Part shown: positions 45,601 through 53,669 of the stretch, piece by piece
How positions within the stretch are numbered: position 1 is the stretch's first letter
Layout: each line of letters opens with the position of its first letter
From: Chitinophaga rhizophila
Lineage (GTDB): Bacteria > Bacteroidota > Bacteroidia > Chitinophagales > Chitinophagaceae
Length of the DNA stretch: 64,000 nucleotides
Direction: 5' to 3'
NCBI RefSeq assembly: GCF_019492185.1
Contig: NZ_JAICCF010000004.1
Span: 744,001 to 808,000, forward strand
The notes under the pieces: model-generated
What the model saw: only the letters and a program-made list of their open reading frames with translations
What the model was told of the DNA's origin: nothing
Database searches by the model: none
Made by a program: the position numbers and the translations under genes

Positions 45601-46066
45601 CGTATCTCAGTACATTATCCGTTGGCACCGCCGGCAGAATATGTTGCAGGGGAACCCCATCAACTGAAGGGAAGATTGTTCTGAGACTCTCATGGCGCTG
45701 AAGCAACCATGTGAACGCCTGCTCCCAGGCAGAAATATCCAGTTTGCCGGTCATAATAAATGCCCCGGTCATGTTATAGGCAACTGACTGTTCCTTATCC
45801 AGCTGGCTCAGTAACCATAATCGCTGCTGGCTGTTAGATACAGCATAGTTGTCTGCCTTCGCTACAGCTGGTATAGGTTTAATCTTCCTCACCGACGCAG
45901 GAATAGCATTTTTATAATATTCAACCAAAGATGACTTATTAGCTTTCAATTCCTGTAACAGGTCAGCTGGCACGGTCTCATTTTCCGGGCATATAATTTT
46001 CAGTCCATCCCCTTCCAGTTGAACCCTGATATTTAGTTGACGCAACTTTCGGATAAGCTCTATCAT
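42662..46066 (-). CDS. NRPS single module, docking-C-A-T, threonine code
   Basis: A 1134-residue synthetase with a TubC-type N-terminal docking domain (1-55; IRKLRQLNIRVQLEGDGLKI), a condensation domain with HHIISDG at 205-211, an adenylation domain (YMIYTSGTTGNPKG, NMYGITETTVHV, NGKIDRKAL) and a carrier domain with serine 1075 (IGGHSL). The pocket residues read D-F-W-N-I-G-M-V-H, the classical threonine code, so activation of L-threonine is likely. The start overlaps the stop of the preceding NRPS gene as ATGA, and the next NRPS starts 6 bp after its stop. Docking domains on this and the next protein suggest a fixed order of the three NRPS proteins. Confidence 0.94.
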   Translation of the reverse strand: MIELIRKLRQLNIRVQLEGDGLKIICPENETVPADLLQELKANKSSLVEYYKNAIPASVRKIKPIPAVAKADNYAVSNSQQRLWLLSQLDKEQSVAYNMTGAFIMTGKLDISAWEQAFTWLLQRHESLRTIFPSVDGVPLQHILPAVPTDNVLRYDTRRMLSDDLLEQEIHSFSRQQYDLDGGPLIKAAIIPMGDNRHAFLFGMHHIISDGWSMGILIRELLSFYQGSVEGRVVDSAPLTIHYKDFSAWEAEQLQTTDMQQHREFWLNQLSGTLPVLELPVDGGRPDTQSFSGRIATFRLEKGESVQFQQLCQQHGASVYMGVMAAVNVLLYRYTGQHDLLVGSPVSGRIHPDLEDQIGCYVNTLCFRNTIEAADNFTTLLKSVKEGTINAFEHQSYPFDLLIEDLQVKRMRNRSLLFDVMVVMQGEDVLSHIQLPGLDIEVYRPVETSCKFDLTFSFVETTEGIQLDLEYNTGLFTSGKIERMGQHLMNIIRCVCQQPQTAIADISMLGAAEVSDILSKFNRLHCGYPSTMTVVSLFEQQVSLTPDNIALTSGSTQVTYQQLSERSNQLAHLLKERYNVVRGDLVGLMYERSEEMIYAIMAVIKLGAVYVPLDPAVPSERIAFILADAAPKVVLTDGSVTTASLVAYVNTCQTDYASFPGDNLHEAISPADAIYMIYTSGTTGNPKGVRLSHRNVVRLLKNDAFPFDFNEKDVWTMFHSYAFDFSVWEMYGALLFGGRLVIVPKSTSRNVAEYIALITAEKVTVLNQTPSAFRQLLQAEADGNVPQCASLRYLIFGGEALQPAMLDVFSQQYPQCRIINMYGITETTVHVTIKEITAAEIAADKSNIGIPIPTLSCYVLDENRKLLPVGVPGELYVGGEGVAIGYHNREELNAERFLPDPFNPGGRMYKSGDLVYVNEAGDMEYLGRKDNQVKIRGHRVELGEIEFKMAAHALVDNAVVVAAKDGDGNTFLAAYVVSGDPAFAVAPLLADLRKTLPEYMLPAVFIRMDALPLTANGKIDRKALPPVTSSNIASVAEYVPPATQEEVMLTAIWEQLLERSPIGIHDNFFEIGGHSLKATRMVSAIYKQCQVKLDLKQVFYNPTIHLLAREIEVILWMQQDAADSGIMSGEAINI

Positions 46067-49000
46067 ATAGAAATTGATATATTATTATTAACTGATAAGG
46101 TTTGTACGCCTGATGTATACTCCTGCCGTATCCACCCTAGCAAAGTCATTCTTGCCGCAAGCGAACGGATAGTGGGGTATTCAAACACATCTGCCAGTGT
46201 AATGGCCAGTCCGGTTTCCGAGATAATGGCAGATATAAGCCTGGTGGCCTTCAGACTATGGCCGCCAAGTTCAAAGAAGTTATCATTGATCCCTACCTGG
46301 TGCTGGCTAAGCAGCTCTTCCCATAATCTGGCCAGCAATACCTCTTCCGGCGTGTTAGGCGGCACATACTCCATTATCGCGGGCAACTTCGGATAACCTC
46401 CCTCTAAGAGTGCCTTCCTGTCAATCTTTCCGTTTGGCGTTAGCGGAAATGTAGGTAGCCTGGTAAAATACTGCGGACACATAAAAGCGGGCAATAAAGA
46501 CCGCAGATGCAGCAATAAGGAATTTACCGGCACTTCCTGTTGAGCCGTATAAAACGCCCATAGTTCACTATCGTCGGAACCCGATTGCACCACCAGAACA
46601 GCTGCCTGGTCTACCCCGGGATATTGACAGATCTGATGCGCTATCTCTCCTGTCTCCACCCTATGCCCCCGAATCTTCACCTGTTCATCATTCCTTCCTA
46701 GTATTTCGAGCAGACCGTTCGTCCATCGGCCGATGTCTCCTGTTCTATAGATCTTCTCACCGGGCCTCAAGGGGTGGGGAATAAACTTTTCGTTTGTTAA
46801 CCCCGGCTGATAATGATACCCGGAAGAAAGACCAGCACCCCCTATACCTATCTCTCCTATGTAACCTGGAGGCAGTATATGCCCGTATTGATCCAGGATC
46901 AGTATGTCGGTATTGAGTATAGGTTTGCCTATGTATATTTTCTCATCATCTGGTTGCAGCCGGTGCATGGCAGACCAGACCGTCGTTTCAGTAGGCCCGT
47001 ACATATTCCATACTGTTTTCCCTCTCCTCATCAGTTCTCTTGCCAGGGTCATATCTATGGGTTCACCGCCACAAAGTATAGTCGCACTACTTATCCCTTC
47101 CCAGCCTGCAGATATCAGTAACCGGAACAGCGAAGGAGTACCTTGTATGAATGTTATACCACTAGTGGCCACTGACCGGGCAAACGTGAGCGGATCTCTC
47201 ATTTCCTGTTCTGTGATCATATGTACCCTGCCGCCACATACCAATGGCAGTAACAGTTCCAGGATGGAAATATCGAAAGAGATGTTTGTGACTGCCATCA
47301 CGCTGTCCTGCTCATTGATCTTCAATTCGTGCTGCATGGCAGACAGGAAGTTAGCAAGGGCAGCATGACTGATAACAACACCTTTAGGCTTTCCGGTTGA
47401 GCCGGATGTATACATCAGATAAGCAGGTGCGCCTATGTCGGGTAAGGGCAACGGGCTTACGTTCCCTGTATGCTCCTCGTCCATGATCCGGTCCACAAAC
47501 ATACTCCTGGCAGTCAGATGCTGCCTGTTCTCCCACAGATGTGCAGTGGTTATAACTGTTTGCAGGCCACTATCACTGATGATATATGCCATACGCTCAC
47601 TCGGAAGATTAATATCTATTGGTACATAACAGCCGCCTGACTTCAACACTGCCAGGATGGCTACTACCATACCGGCAGAACGTTCCAGGTGTATACCCAC
47701 AATCCGGCGTTCTTCAGGATGAGCTGCATAAACAGCCATCAGGCGATGTGCAAGTACGTCGCTCGCGTAGCTAATCTGCTCATATGAATAAGTCTGCTTC
47801 TGGCAGATAAGCGCCGTCCTATTCTTCTGTAAAAGCGTTTGCTCACTGAGCGCTACCAATATGTGCTTTATGCGTCCCTGCGAAGACGGACCAGCCATCC
47901 ATGCTGCATATGTGGGAGGAACTGCTGGAAGTATTGGTATTTGTAAAATGCGTTGCTGTGTATGATCGATACAGGTTTCCAGTAGTTGTACATAAACAGC
48001 ACTCAGACTGCTGACCTGCTCCCTGGTCAGGTAGCTTTCCCTGTACTCGAAATGCATACATGCCGGCTGTCCGGATTGATAGTCTAGTATCTGCACCACT
48101 AATCCTTCTTCCTGTTCATTCCTGCCCAGCATATTTATTTCAGCCGGAACATCATGAAACCGGCTATCAAAATGAAAATGCTGGTATGAGAAAAGGATAT
48201 TGTACAAGGGGCGCTGCCGGTCAGTCATGTCCAGCACTTCACTGGCAGGGAGTTTACTGTGCCGGTAGATGCCCCGGCATTCTTTCCCTACTACGTCCAG
48301 CCATTCTTCAAAAGCAGGATCACTTCCTGCGTTCAGTACAAGTGACAGCACATTCAGAAAGGGGCCGATTGTTGTTTTATCCTCGCTACGCCTGTTTAAT
48401 ACCGGTAGTCCTACAACCAGATGAAGCTGCTGAAACAACCTGCTGATTGCAAGTGCAAATACTGCCAGCATATACTGTGCGGCGCTGATATGCCTTTGCT
48501 GCGCAAATGCGCTGATCTTACCTGCAAGATCACGACTGACAACCTCCGTATGCCTGCGGGACTGCAATGCTTTTCTTTTACCTCCGGCAGTTGGATGTCC
48601 TGCATGAATAATGTCCGGCCTAGTGTCAATTGCATACGCCTTCCACCATGCCCGGTCCAAGGATGCACTATCCGATGCCAGATACACCTTCTCCTGCGCA
48701 GCATAAGCTGCATACTGCCTTACAGGTGATTGTGCCACAGCATCCTTACCAGCCATCAGCTGTTGATAGATGGACGCAGTTTCCTCAAACATCAGCGACA
48801 TTGAATATCCATCTACAATGAGATGATGTACTTTTATATACCAGTAAAACAGCTGGTCATGAACTTTGATGATAGTTGTCCTGAATAGCTGACCTGTATC
48901 CCACATACTGACGTGAAAATCTTCCTGCATCCAGGAAAGTGCCTGCTCATCGGCACTTTCACACGTTGAAAAGTCAATAAAACCAATGTTTGCCGGAGTA

Positions 49001-49221
49001 CCTTCTTCAAAAGACAGCACTTCAGATGATCTATCCGTAACGTGGGCACGCAATATCTCATGTCGCTTCAAAAGCAGATTAATAGCTGCTTTAAAAGCGT
49101 CAACATCAATACAGGATTTGATCCTGGCAAAGCCACCTACATTAAACAGATCAGACATGGGAGACTGACACTGTGAAATATAGATTCCCCTTTGGACACA
49201 AGTGGTTTCCAAACAATTCAT
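46063..49221 (-). CDS. NRPS first module, C-A-T, glycine code
   Basis: A 1052-residue synthetase, first gene of the cluster. Its condensation domain has HHLIVDG (132-138) and begins right at the protein start (VQRGIYISQCQSPMSDL), without a docking domain, as expected of an initiating protein; a C domain here may attach a starter acyl group. The adenylation domain has YLMYTSGSTGKPKG, NMYGPTETTVW and NGKIDRKAL, and its pocket reads D-I-L-Q-L-G-M-V-W, close to the glycine code. The carrier serine is in LGGHSLKATRL. The ATG at 49221 is chosen because it just includes the first C motif and has a GGGAA stretch upstream; the frame stays open to a TTG at 49293, which would add a cysteine-rich 24 residues. 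Confidence 0.92.
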   Translation of the reverse strand: MNCLETTCVQRGIYISQCQSPMSDLFNVGGFARIKSCIDVDAFKAAINLLLKRHEILRAHVTDRSSEVLSFEEGTPANIGFIDFSTCESADEQALSWMQEDFHVSMWDTGQLFRTTIIKVHDQLFYWYIKVHHLIVDGYSMSLMFEETASIYQQLMAGKDAVAQSPVRQYAAYAAQEKVYLASDSASLDRAWWKAYAIDTRPDIIHAGHPTAGGKRKALQSRRHTEVVSRDLAGKISAFAQQRHISAAQYMLAVFALAISRLFQQLHLVVGLPVLNRRSEDKTTIGPFLNVLSLVLNAGSDPAFEEWLDVVGKECRGIYRHSKLPASEVLDMTDRQRPLYNILFSYQHFHFDSRFHDVPAEINMLGRNEQEEGLVVQILDYQSGQPACMHFEYRESYLTREQVSSLSAVYVQLLETCIDHTQQRILQIPILPAVPPTYAAWMAGPSSQGRIKHILVALSEQTLLQKNRTALICQKQTYSYEQISYASDVLAHRLMAVYAAHPEERRIVGIHLERSAGMVVAILAVLKSGGCYVPIDINLPSERMAYIISDSGLQTVITTAHLWENRQHLTARSMFVDRIMDEEHTGNVSPLPLPDIGAPAYLMYTSGSTGKPKGVVISHAALANFLSAMQHELKINEQDSVMAVTNISFDISILELLLPLVCGGRVHMITEQEMRDPLTFARSVATSGITFIQGTPSLFRLLISAGWEGISSATILCGGEPIDMTLARELMRRGKTVWNMYGPTETTVWSAMHRLQPDDEKIYIGKPILNTDILILDQYGHILPPGYIGEIGIGGAGLSSGYHYQPGLTNEKFIPHPLRPGEKIYRTGDIGRWTNGLLEILGRNDEQVKIRGHRVETGEIAHQICQYPGVDQAAVLVVQSGSDDSELWAFYTAQQEVPVNSLLLHLRSLLPAFMCPQYFTRLPTFPLTPNGKIDRKALLEGGYPKLPAIMEYVPPNTPEEVLLARLWEELLSQHQVGINDNFFELGGHSLKATRLISAIISETGLAITLADVFEYPTIRSLAARMTLLGWIRQEYTSGVQTLSVNNNISISI

Positions 49222-49274
49222 ATTTCCCAAAGCATTGAGATTACAAGTAGTGGCACAAGCAGTACTACATGCAG

Positions 49275-49333
49275 TGCATGCAGACGTTAACAAACATTAA
49301 TAACAAGCCGTATTCCCCTGAATGCATGCATTC
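49275..49333. promoter_or_regulatory. Paired TGCATGCA palindromes upstream of the NRPS operon
   Basis: TGCATGCA occurs at 49275-49282 and again at 49323-49330, where it is the core of the perfect 14-bp palindrome GAATGCATGCATTC (49320-49333). The centres are 48 bp apart and lie 58 and 106 bases upstream of the proposed NRPS start. They could be operator sites for a dimeric regulator; no regulator gene is adjacent. Confidence 0.4.
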
Positions 49334-49641
49334 GGAAGAAAAAACCCCTATTATAATGACGCTTGTGGTATTATCAGTCCTTTAGCTCATTTAATTTCGT
49401 AGCATTGTCAATACTGGCATTACAGTTAAATTAATATCGTGAATACTTAACTCCATTTACAAACAACTTACCTCATAGATCATACTACGGATAAACGTTT
49501 ATTTCAGGTACAGTGAAATTTGGGTCACAGGTCAACAACACTGGTTTAAATTCAGGCTAACTAAATAATAAACTTAACACCAGTCTGTCTGTACATGTTG
49601 TGGAATAAAAAAAACCTTCACTCGAAAAATAAGATATCTAA

Positions 49642-49697
49642 CAAATGTAACGCAAAAACGAAACAAGAAAAAAAAATTTCTAGTTGATTTTTTTTTC
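49642..49697 (-). promoter_or_regulatory. Candidate NRPS operon promoter with upstream A/T tracts
   Basis: On the minus strand TACATTTG at 49649-49642 matches the TAnnTTTG box. Just upstream lie a T9 run and an A9 run that form an 11-bp inverted repeat (49667-49677 with 49687-49697, loop of nine). Such tracts resemble UP elements or curved DNA at strong promoters. The nearest TTG is 14 bases from the box rather than 19-20, so the -33 part is weak. Confidence 0.35.
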
Positions 49698-49983
49698 TTT
49701 TTCTTTGAAATCGCAGTCGTCAATATTGCATACACAAACATACTGCAATCAGAAGTACAGCGAAGCAGATAAAACAAGGAGATACCCGTGAAAGGTGCCA
49801 TTGACAAAGACTGCAGCGACATTGCCGTTACTTATCCCAATCTCTCTTTACCGGATAAAATACAGCAATTCATATTGTTTCCATACCCAATTAATCAACA
49901 TGAACCATTACCTGATACGTCCGTCCTTATTACCGTTTATACATAGCAGTGAATTTGAATAGCTTCTATATATCACAACATAT

Positions 49984-52419
49984 ATGATCATCACCACTAT
50001 TTGTCTGAGGAAAATAATACCAGTATATCTGATCATTTTCCTGGCTATCACCAGCCACGCCATTGCACAGACGCCCTTCGGAAAGATATCCGGCATAGTC
50101 AATGACAGCACCGGGTATCCGCCAAACGCGCTGAATATATTCCTGCTTCATGACAGCACAGGGAAAATAGTATCGTCCGTAATGCCCGATTCCATCGGCA
50201 CGTTTGTATTTGACCGCATTGCACACGGAAAATACAGGCTTGGCATCATTGCCACCGGCTATAAGCAGGAAATGAGAGGTCCGTTTTTTATTAATAAAGA
50301 AACAACTTCCATCAACGCCGGAATCATACGACTGACCGGCAACAGCAGCCAGTTAAGAGAACTACTGGTCAAAGGACAGAAACCATTATTGCAGATATCC
50401 AATAATAAAACTGTCTACCATGTTGAGAACGACATCAACAAAGACAACTACAGTACCACGGAAATGTTGCGGAACGTTCCGGGGGTTATGGTAGACGGCA
50501 GCGGGAATATTTACCTGAAAGGAAACACTAATTTCCGCGTGTACCTGAATGGGAAAAGTGCTTCCTTCCTGGCCAATGATCCTAAAGAAGCATTAAAAAT
50601 GCTGCCTGCCGGCTCTATTAAATCAATAGAGGTAGTGTTTTCACCTTCTGCAAAATATGATGGCGAAGGCGCTGCAGGCATCATCAACATCATCACTAAA
50701 AAGAAAATAACCGGTAATAACGGACAGCTTAATGCCAACGGTCACACGCTTGGTACCTTCAGCGGAAATGGCCTGTTAAATATACGTACTGGCAACCTGA
50801 TTCTGAGTGCCAATACAGCGGCTTCCCGTTATAATTATGATGCTACACTAGATACCCGCCAGTACTCACACGTCAAGGCCAATGAATATGATTTTTCCCG
50901 GGCTATGGCAACTAATCTCAGGATCAATAATATCCAGGGAGGACTGGACCTCAGTTACGAAATTGATAGTGCAAGTAATCTGACTGTATACGGGAATATT
51001 GCTGACAAATCAACCGGTAACTTCTCCACTGAAAACAATATACTTATAACTCCGCAGGCGTCCACGCCCAATCCAGGCATGCTGGGAATTGATAATAAAA
51101 ACACAGACGTAAATTATGATGCCGGCATCGACTACAACGCACCGCTGGGCAAGTCTGGCGCGTTTGTTCTTTCCGGGAATTATAACAGGCAAAACCTACA
51201 CATCAACAATGATATCGCACAAACTGTTAAGAACAACCCTCCTGCATTTTACAGAAACAGGAACAAACAAACATTGACACAAACTACTTTACAGGCCGAT
51301 TATACTGTTGGCTTTAAAAAGAACAAACGATTGGAAACAGGCCTGAAGTTTATCGGACGTGACATCGTCAGCAACTATGAACAACATCTTATGAACCCGG
51401 ATCATGTATATGAACCGAACACCGATAGAGCTGACTATTTCAACTACGAACTGAATATAATGGCAGGGTATACAATGTTTCATTTTCCTATTTCATCTGC
51501 ATGGAGCGCCAGCTTAGGTATGAGGGTGGAACATACATTGGTGAACACTATTGCGGGTAACAACAAAAACACCAGAGATAGTTACACTCACCCGTTACCT
51601 TCTGTGAACATTCAATGGAATGTGAATGCAGACAACCAGCTTGCAATGAATTATAGTCAACGTTTACAGCGTCCCTGGATTGAAAACCTAAACCCACTGT
51701 ATAATGACAATGACCCGTACAACGTCTCCTTTGGTAACCCATACCTGACTCCTGAGAAGACCAGCAGCTTTTCCATTGAGTGGATGAATAGTCCTAAAAA
51801 TATTGCGGTATCAATCGGCCAGATTTTTACAACAAATAGTATTGAGGCATACACCATACCTGCCCCCGGCAGCAACAGCGCGCTCAGTTCCTTCTATAAC
51901 ATCGGTAAAAGGTATAATACTAATATTGGCCTTAACTATTCATTCAATCTGTCAGCCCGCTGGAATACAAGTATCAATGTGCAGGGCATATACATGCGGG
52001 TAGTATCCACAGACGACCATAACTACGCTAATAGTCTGTTAAGTGCTAATGGCGCTTTCAGAACAGGATACTCCTGGGATAACGGGTTGAAGGTAGAAGG
52101 CAGTCTTTACTTCTACACCAGCAACCCAACCTTACAGGGGCACTCGAGCGGATGGGTAACCTATAACATCACCGCCAGAAAAACATTCTTCCAAGATAAG
52201 CTCGGTATCAGTGTGGGTGTCGAGAGGTTCTTCCAACGCCATAACATCTACCGGGATAAGATCGAATCCCCTGACTTTTACCAATATATGATCTATAAAA
52301 CCCTGGCGAGAGCAGCGAGAATGGGGATCACCTGGAAGTTTGGTCATTCCAGTATCGCCGGCTCACACAAAACCGGCGTAAATAACGACGATCTGAAACC
52401 GAGTATTAAGACGAGATAG
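49984..52419 (+). CDS. Outer-membrane beta-barrel family protein (TonB-dependent-receptor-like)
   Basis: An 811-residue outer-membrane protein. A signal peptide (KIIPVYLIIFLAITSHAIAQ) is followed by a carboxypeptidase-regulatory-like domain (ISGIVNDSTGYPPNALNIF), a plug-like region (TEMLRNVPGVMVDGSGNIYL, then NGKSASFLAND and EGAAGIINIITKKK) and about 550 residues of alternating strands typical of a large barrel, with NYSQRLQRPWIENLNPLYND as a family-specific segment. It belongs to the Bacteroidota outer-membrane barrel group rather than to classical SusC. It is transcribed away from the NRPS operon and may take up or export a ligand, possibly the cluster product, but that link is by position only. 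Confidence 0.87.
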   Translation: MIITTICLRKIIPVYLIIFLAITSHAIAQTPFGKISGIVNDSTGYPPNALNIFLLHDSTGKIVSSVMPDSIGTFVFDRIAHGKYRLGIIATGYKQEMRGPFFINKETTSINAGIIRLTGNSSQLRELLVKGQKPLLQISNNKTVYHVENDINKDNYSTTEMLRNVPGVMVDGSGNIYLKGNTNFRVYLNGKSASFLANDPKEALKMLPAGSIKSIEVVFSPSAKYDGEGAAGIINIITKKKITGNNGQLNANGHTLGTFSGNGLLNIRTGNLILSANTAASRYNYDATLDTRQYSHVKANEYDFSRAMATNLRINNIQGGLDLSYEIDSASNLTVYGNIADKSTGNFSTENNILITPQASTPNPGMLGIDNKNTDVNYDAGIDYNAPLGKSGAFVLSGNYNRQNLHINNDIAQTVKNNPPAFYRNRNKQTLTQTTLQADYTVGFKKNKRLETGLKFIGRDIVSNYEQHLMNPDHVYEPNTDRADYFNYELNIMAGYTMFHFPISSAWSASLGMRVEHTLVNTIAGNNKNTRDSYTHPLPSVNIQWNVNADNQLAMNYSQRLQRPWIENLNPLYNDNDPYNVSFGNPYLTPEKTSSFSIEWMNSPKNIAVSIGQIFTTNSIEAYTIPAPGSNSALSSFYNIGKRYNTNIGLNYSFNLSARWNTSINVQGIYMRVVSTDDHNYANSLLSANGAFRTGYSWDNGLKVEGSLYFYTSNPTLQGHSSGWVTYNITARKTFFQDKLGISVGVERFFQRHNIYRDKIESPDFYQYMIYKTLARAARMGITWKFGHSSIAGSHKTGVNNDDLKPSIKTR

Positions 52420-52671
52420 CAGACTGTACAGCTAAAAACGGTTTTATTCTCAATACTGCCCTGTCATTCCCCCACCAGGGAGCGTCTCTTCACGGGCATA
52501 ATATGCCACTTCCGCTTGCTTATCAGGATTAATAGGCCCGGCGTTCCCATCTCCCACTTTGGGACGATTTACCTTATCTAAAAGCACATTTCAGTCAACT
52601 CACCTGTTTATCAACCGTCGAAGACGTATTGATGCCCGTCTGATATTCACATAAATCAGGGGTAAATAGCA

Positions 52672-52722
52672 CATCAAAAGGGCACTTCAATATCCCGGGG
52701 ATATTGAAGTGCCCTTTTGATG
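52672..52722. repeat. 51-bp palindrome: two exact 25-bp arms around one base
   Basis: The left arm 52672-52696 (starting CATCAAAAGGGCACTTC) and right arm 52698-52722 are exact reverse complements around a single G at 52697. In RNA it would give a very stable hairpin with a CCGGGG-type tip. The stem contains AAAAGGG/CCCTTTT near its base, so weak bidirectional termination between the convergent genes is possible, but no long T run follows. Confidence 0.9.
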
Positions 52723-52780
52723 CCCTTATGGTGATGGGATCATATAAAACACAAACCCTTGTCAGGACGGGTCCAAATAA

Positions 52781-52808
52781 AAAAGGACGGCCTGCCGGTC
52801 GTCCTTTT
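52781..52808 (-). terminator. Intrinsic terminator of the right-hand leftward operon
   Basis: A 12-bp stem (52781-52792 with 52797-52808, one G-U-type mismatch) with a four-base loop is followed on the minus strand by TTTTTTATTT. It lies 41 bp after the glycosyltransferase stop. The stem bases end in TTTT on the plus strand too, so it may also stop rightward transcripts. Confidence 0.8.
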
Positions 52809-52848
52809 ACTGATAATATGTTATAATAAATCAATTTGTCAATGTCCG

Positions 52849-53652
52849 TCACACTGTGGCCGGATGCACCGGAATTACGGTATGGCTCCGTCTGCCCGGT
52901 GTCAGATCGTACAAAATCTCCCAGCTTTCTATGTAATCTTCCAGGAAACAGGAAGCCCCTCCGTTAAAGTGCGCATTACAGGGCCAGGTACCAGTGATCT
53001 TGTTGTATATCCTACCATTGCTGATAATGAAATGCTCGTTGAACCATTCGTAGAAGTATTTTACATACGCCTCCCGGTTACCACGCTGAGCTTCGCCCAA
53101 CGCCTGCTCCGTGATCTCCGGAGAAAATGTACAGAAAATTTCGCAATCCGTATCCAGCTTCATTTGGTGCTGGTTCTCAAGATAGATAACCGACCACAGA
53201 TACTGGTTACTATAAGTAAAATTACCTGATACCTCAGACAGATCCACCTCGTGTAATTGCTTTAACAAACCTGCTCTGCCAATGAAGCCACCGCTGTTCA
53301 GGTATTTATAGAGGCTGTCTGTTGCCGGATAACGGGGGGCCAGTGACTTATCCGGATAACAACATGTCTCCGCAGAAAACAGCAGATCCGTACCGATTTT
53401 GTCAAACTTTTCCAGTATTTCATCTTCATCTGCCAGCATGATAGCATCATAACCATCGGTAAATAAAACTATTTCATTATCATCCAGTTCACTTAAGTAA
53501 GAGCGTAAGATCCTGTCTTTCATTCTATGGTTCCTGAAGGCATCCTGGTCACACGTCAGGGTAACCAAATCAAGGCCTTTGAGTGCACAGGACATTTTTA
53601 GCTTAAAGAATCCAAGGTCATTCTTATTGGATATAGCAGTGACTACTTTCAT
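52849..53652 (-). CDS. PLOD-type glycosyltransferase
   Basis: A 267-residue protein resembling the glycosyltransferase domain of procollagen lysyl hydroxylases (PLOD-like). Signs are MKVVTAISNKNDLGFFKLK at the start, the DGYDAIML segment with its metal-binding aspartates, LLFSAETCCYPDKSLAPRYP, LNSGGFIGRAGLL and a late NAHFNGGAS. Such enzymes transfer glucose or galactose, often to hydroxylysine in proteins; bacterial members have mostly unknown targets. The start is placed at 53652, where the fold begins; the frame is open to 53760 but that would overlap the upstream gene. It is the last gene before the terminator at 52781-52808 and is 17 bp from the glucan-synthase-like gene. Confidence 0.72.
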   Translation of the reverse strand: MKVVTAISNKNDLGFFKLKMSCALKGLDLVTLTCDQDAFRNHRMKDRILRSYLSELDDNEIVLFTDGYDAIMLADEDEILEKFDKIGTDLLFSAETCCYPDKSLAPRYPATDSLYKYLNSGGFIGRAGLLKQLHEVDLSEVSGNFTYSNQYLWSVIYLENQHQMKLDTDCEIFCTFSPEITEQALGEAQRGNREAYVKYFYEWFNEHFIISNGRIYNKITGTWPCNAHFNGGASCFLEDYIESWEILYDLTPGRRSHTVIPVHPATV

Positions 53653-53669
53653 ACGAAGAAATTTCGGGT

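Larger units (their letters stand above)
49222..49983. other. Divergent intergenic region between the NRPS operon and the outer-membrane protein gene
   Basis: About 760 bp without a recognised gene. It holds paired TGCATGCA palindromes near the NRPS start, a minus-strand TACATTTG box at 49642-49649, and facing A9/T9 tracts at 49667-49697. If the box is real, the NRPS transcript would have a leader of roughly 415 bases. I see no clear TAnnTTTG box for the rightward gene; TGAATTTG near 49951 is a near miss. Confidence 0.5.
52420..52848. other. Convergent intergenic region, 429 bp, with two strong hairpins
   Basis: This gap separates the outer-membrane protein gene from the leftward glycosyltransferase gene. 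It contains a 51-bp near-perfect palindrome at 52672-52722 and an intrinsic terminator at 52781-52808. The first 230 bases after the rightward stop show nothing recognisable. Confidence 0.6.

Noticed and set aside
49667..49697. A9/T9 hairpin as an intrinsic terminator
   Set aside because: The stem is all A-T without a G-C core and lies in a divergent promoter region, so curved or UP-like DNA is more likely.
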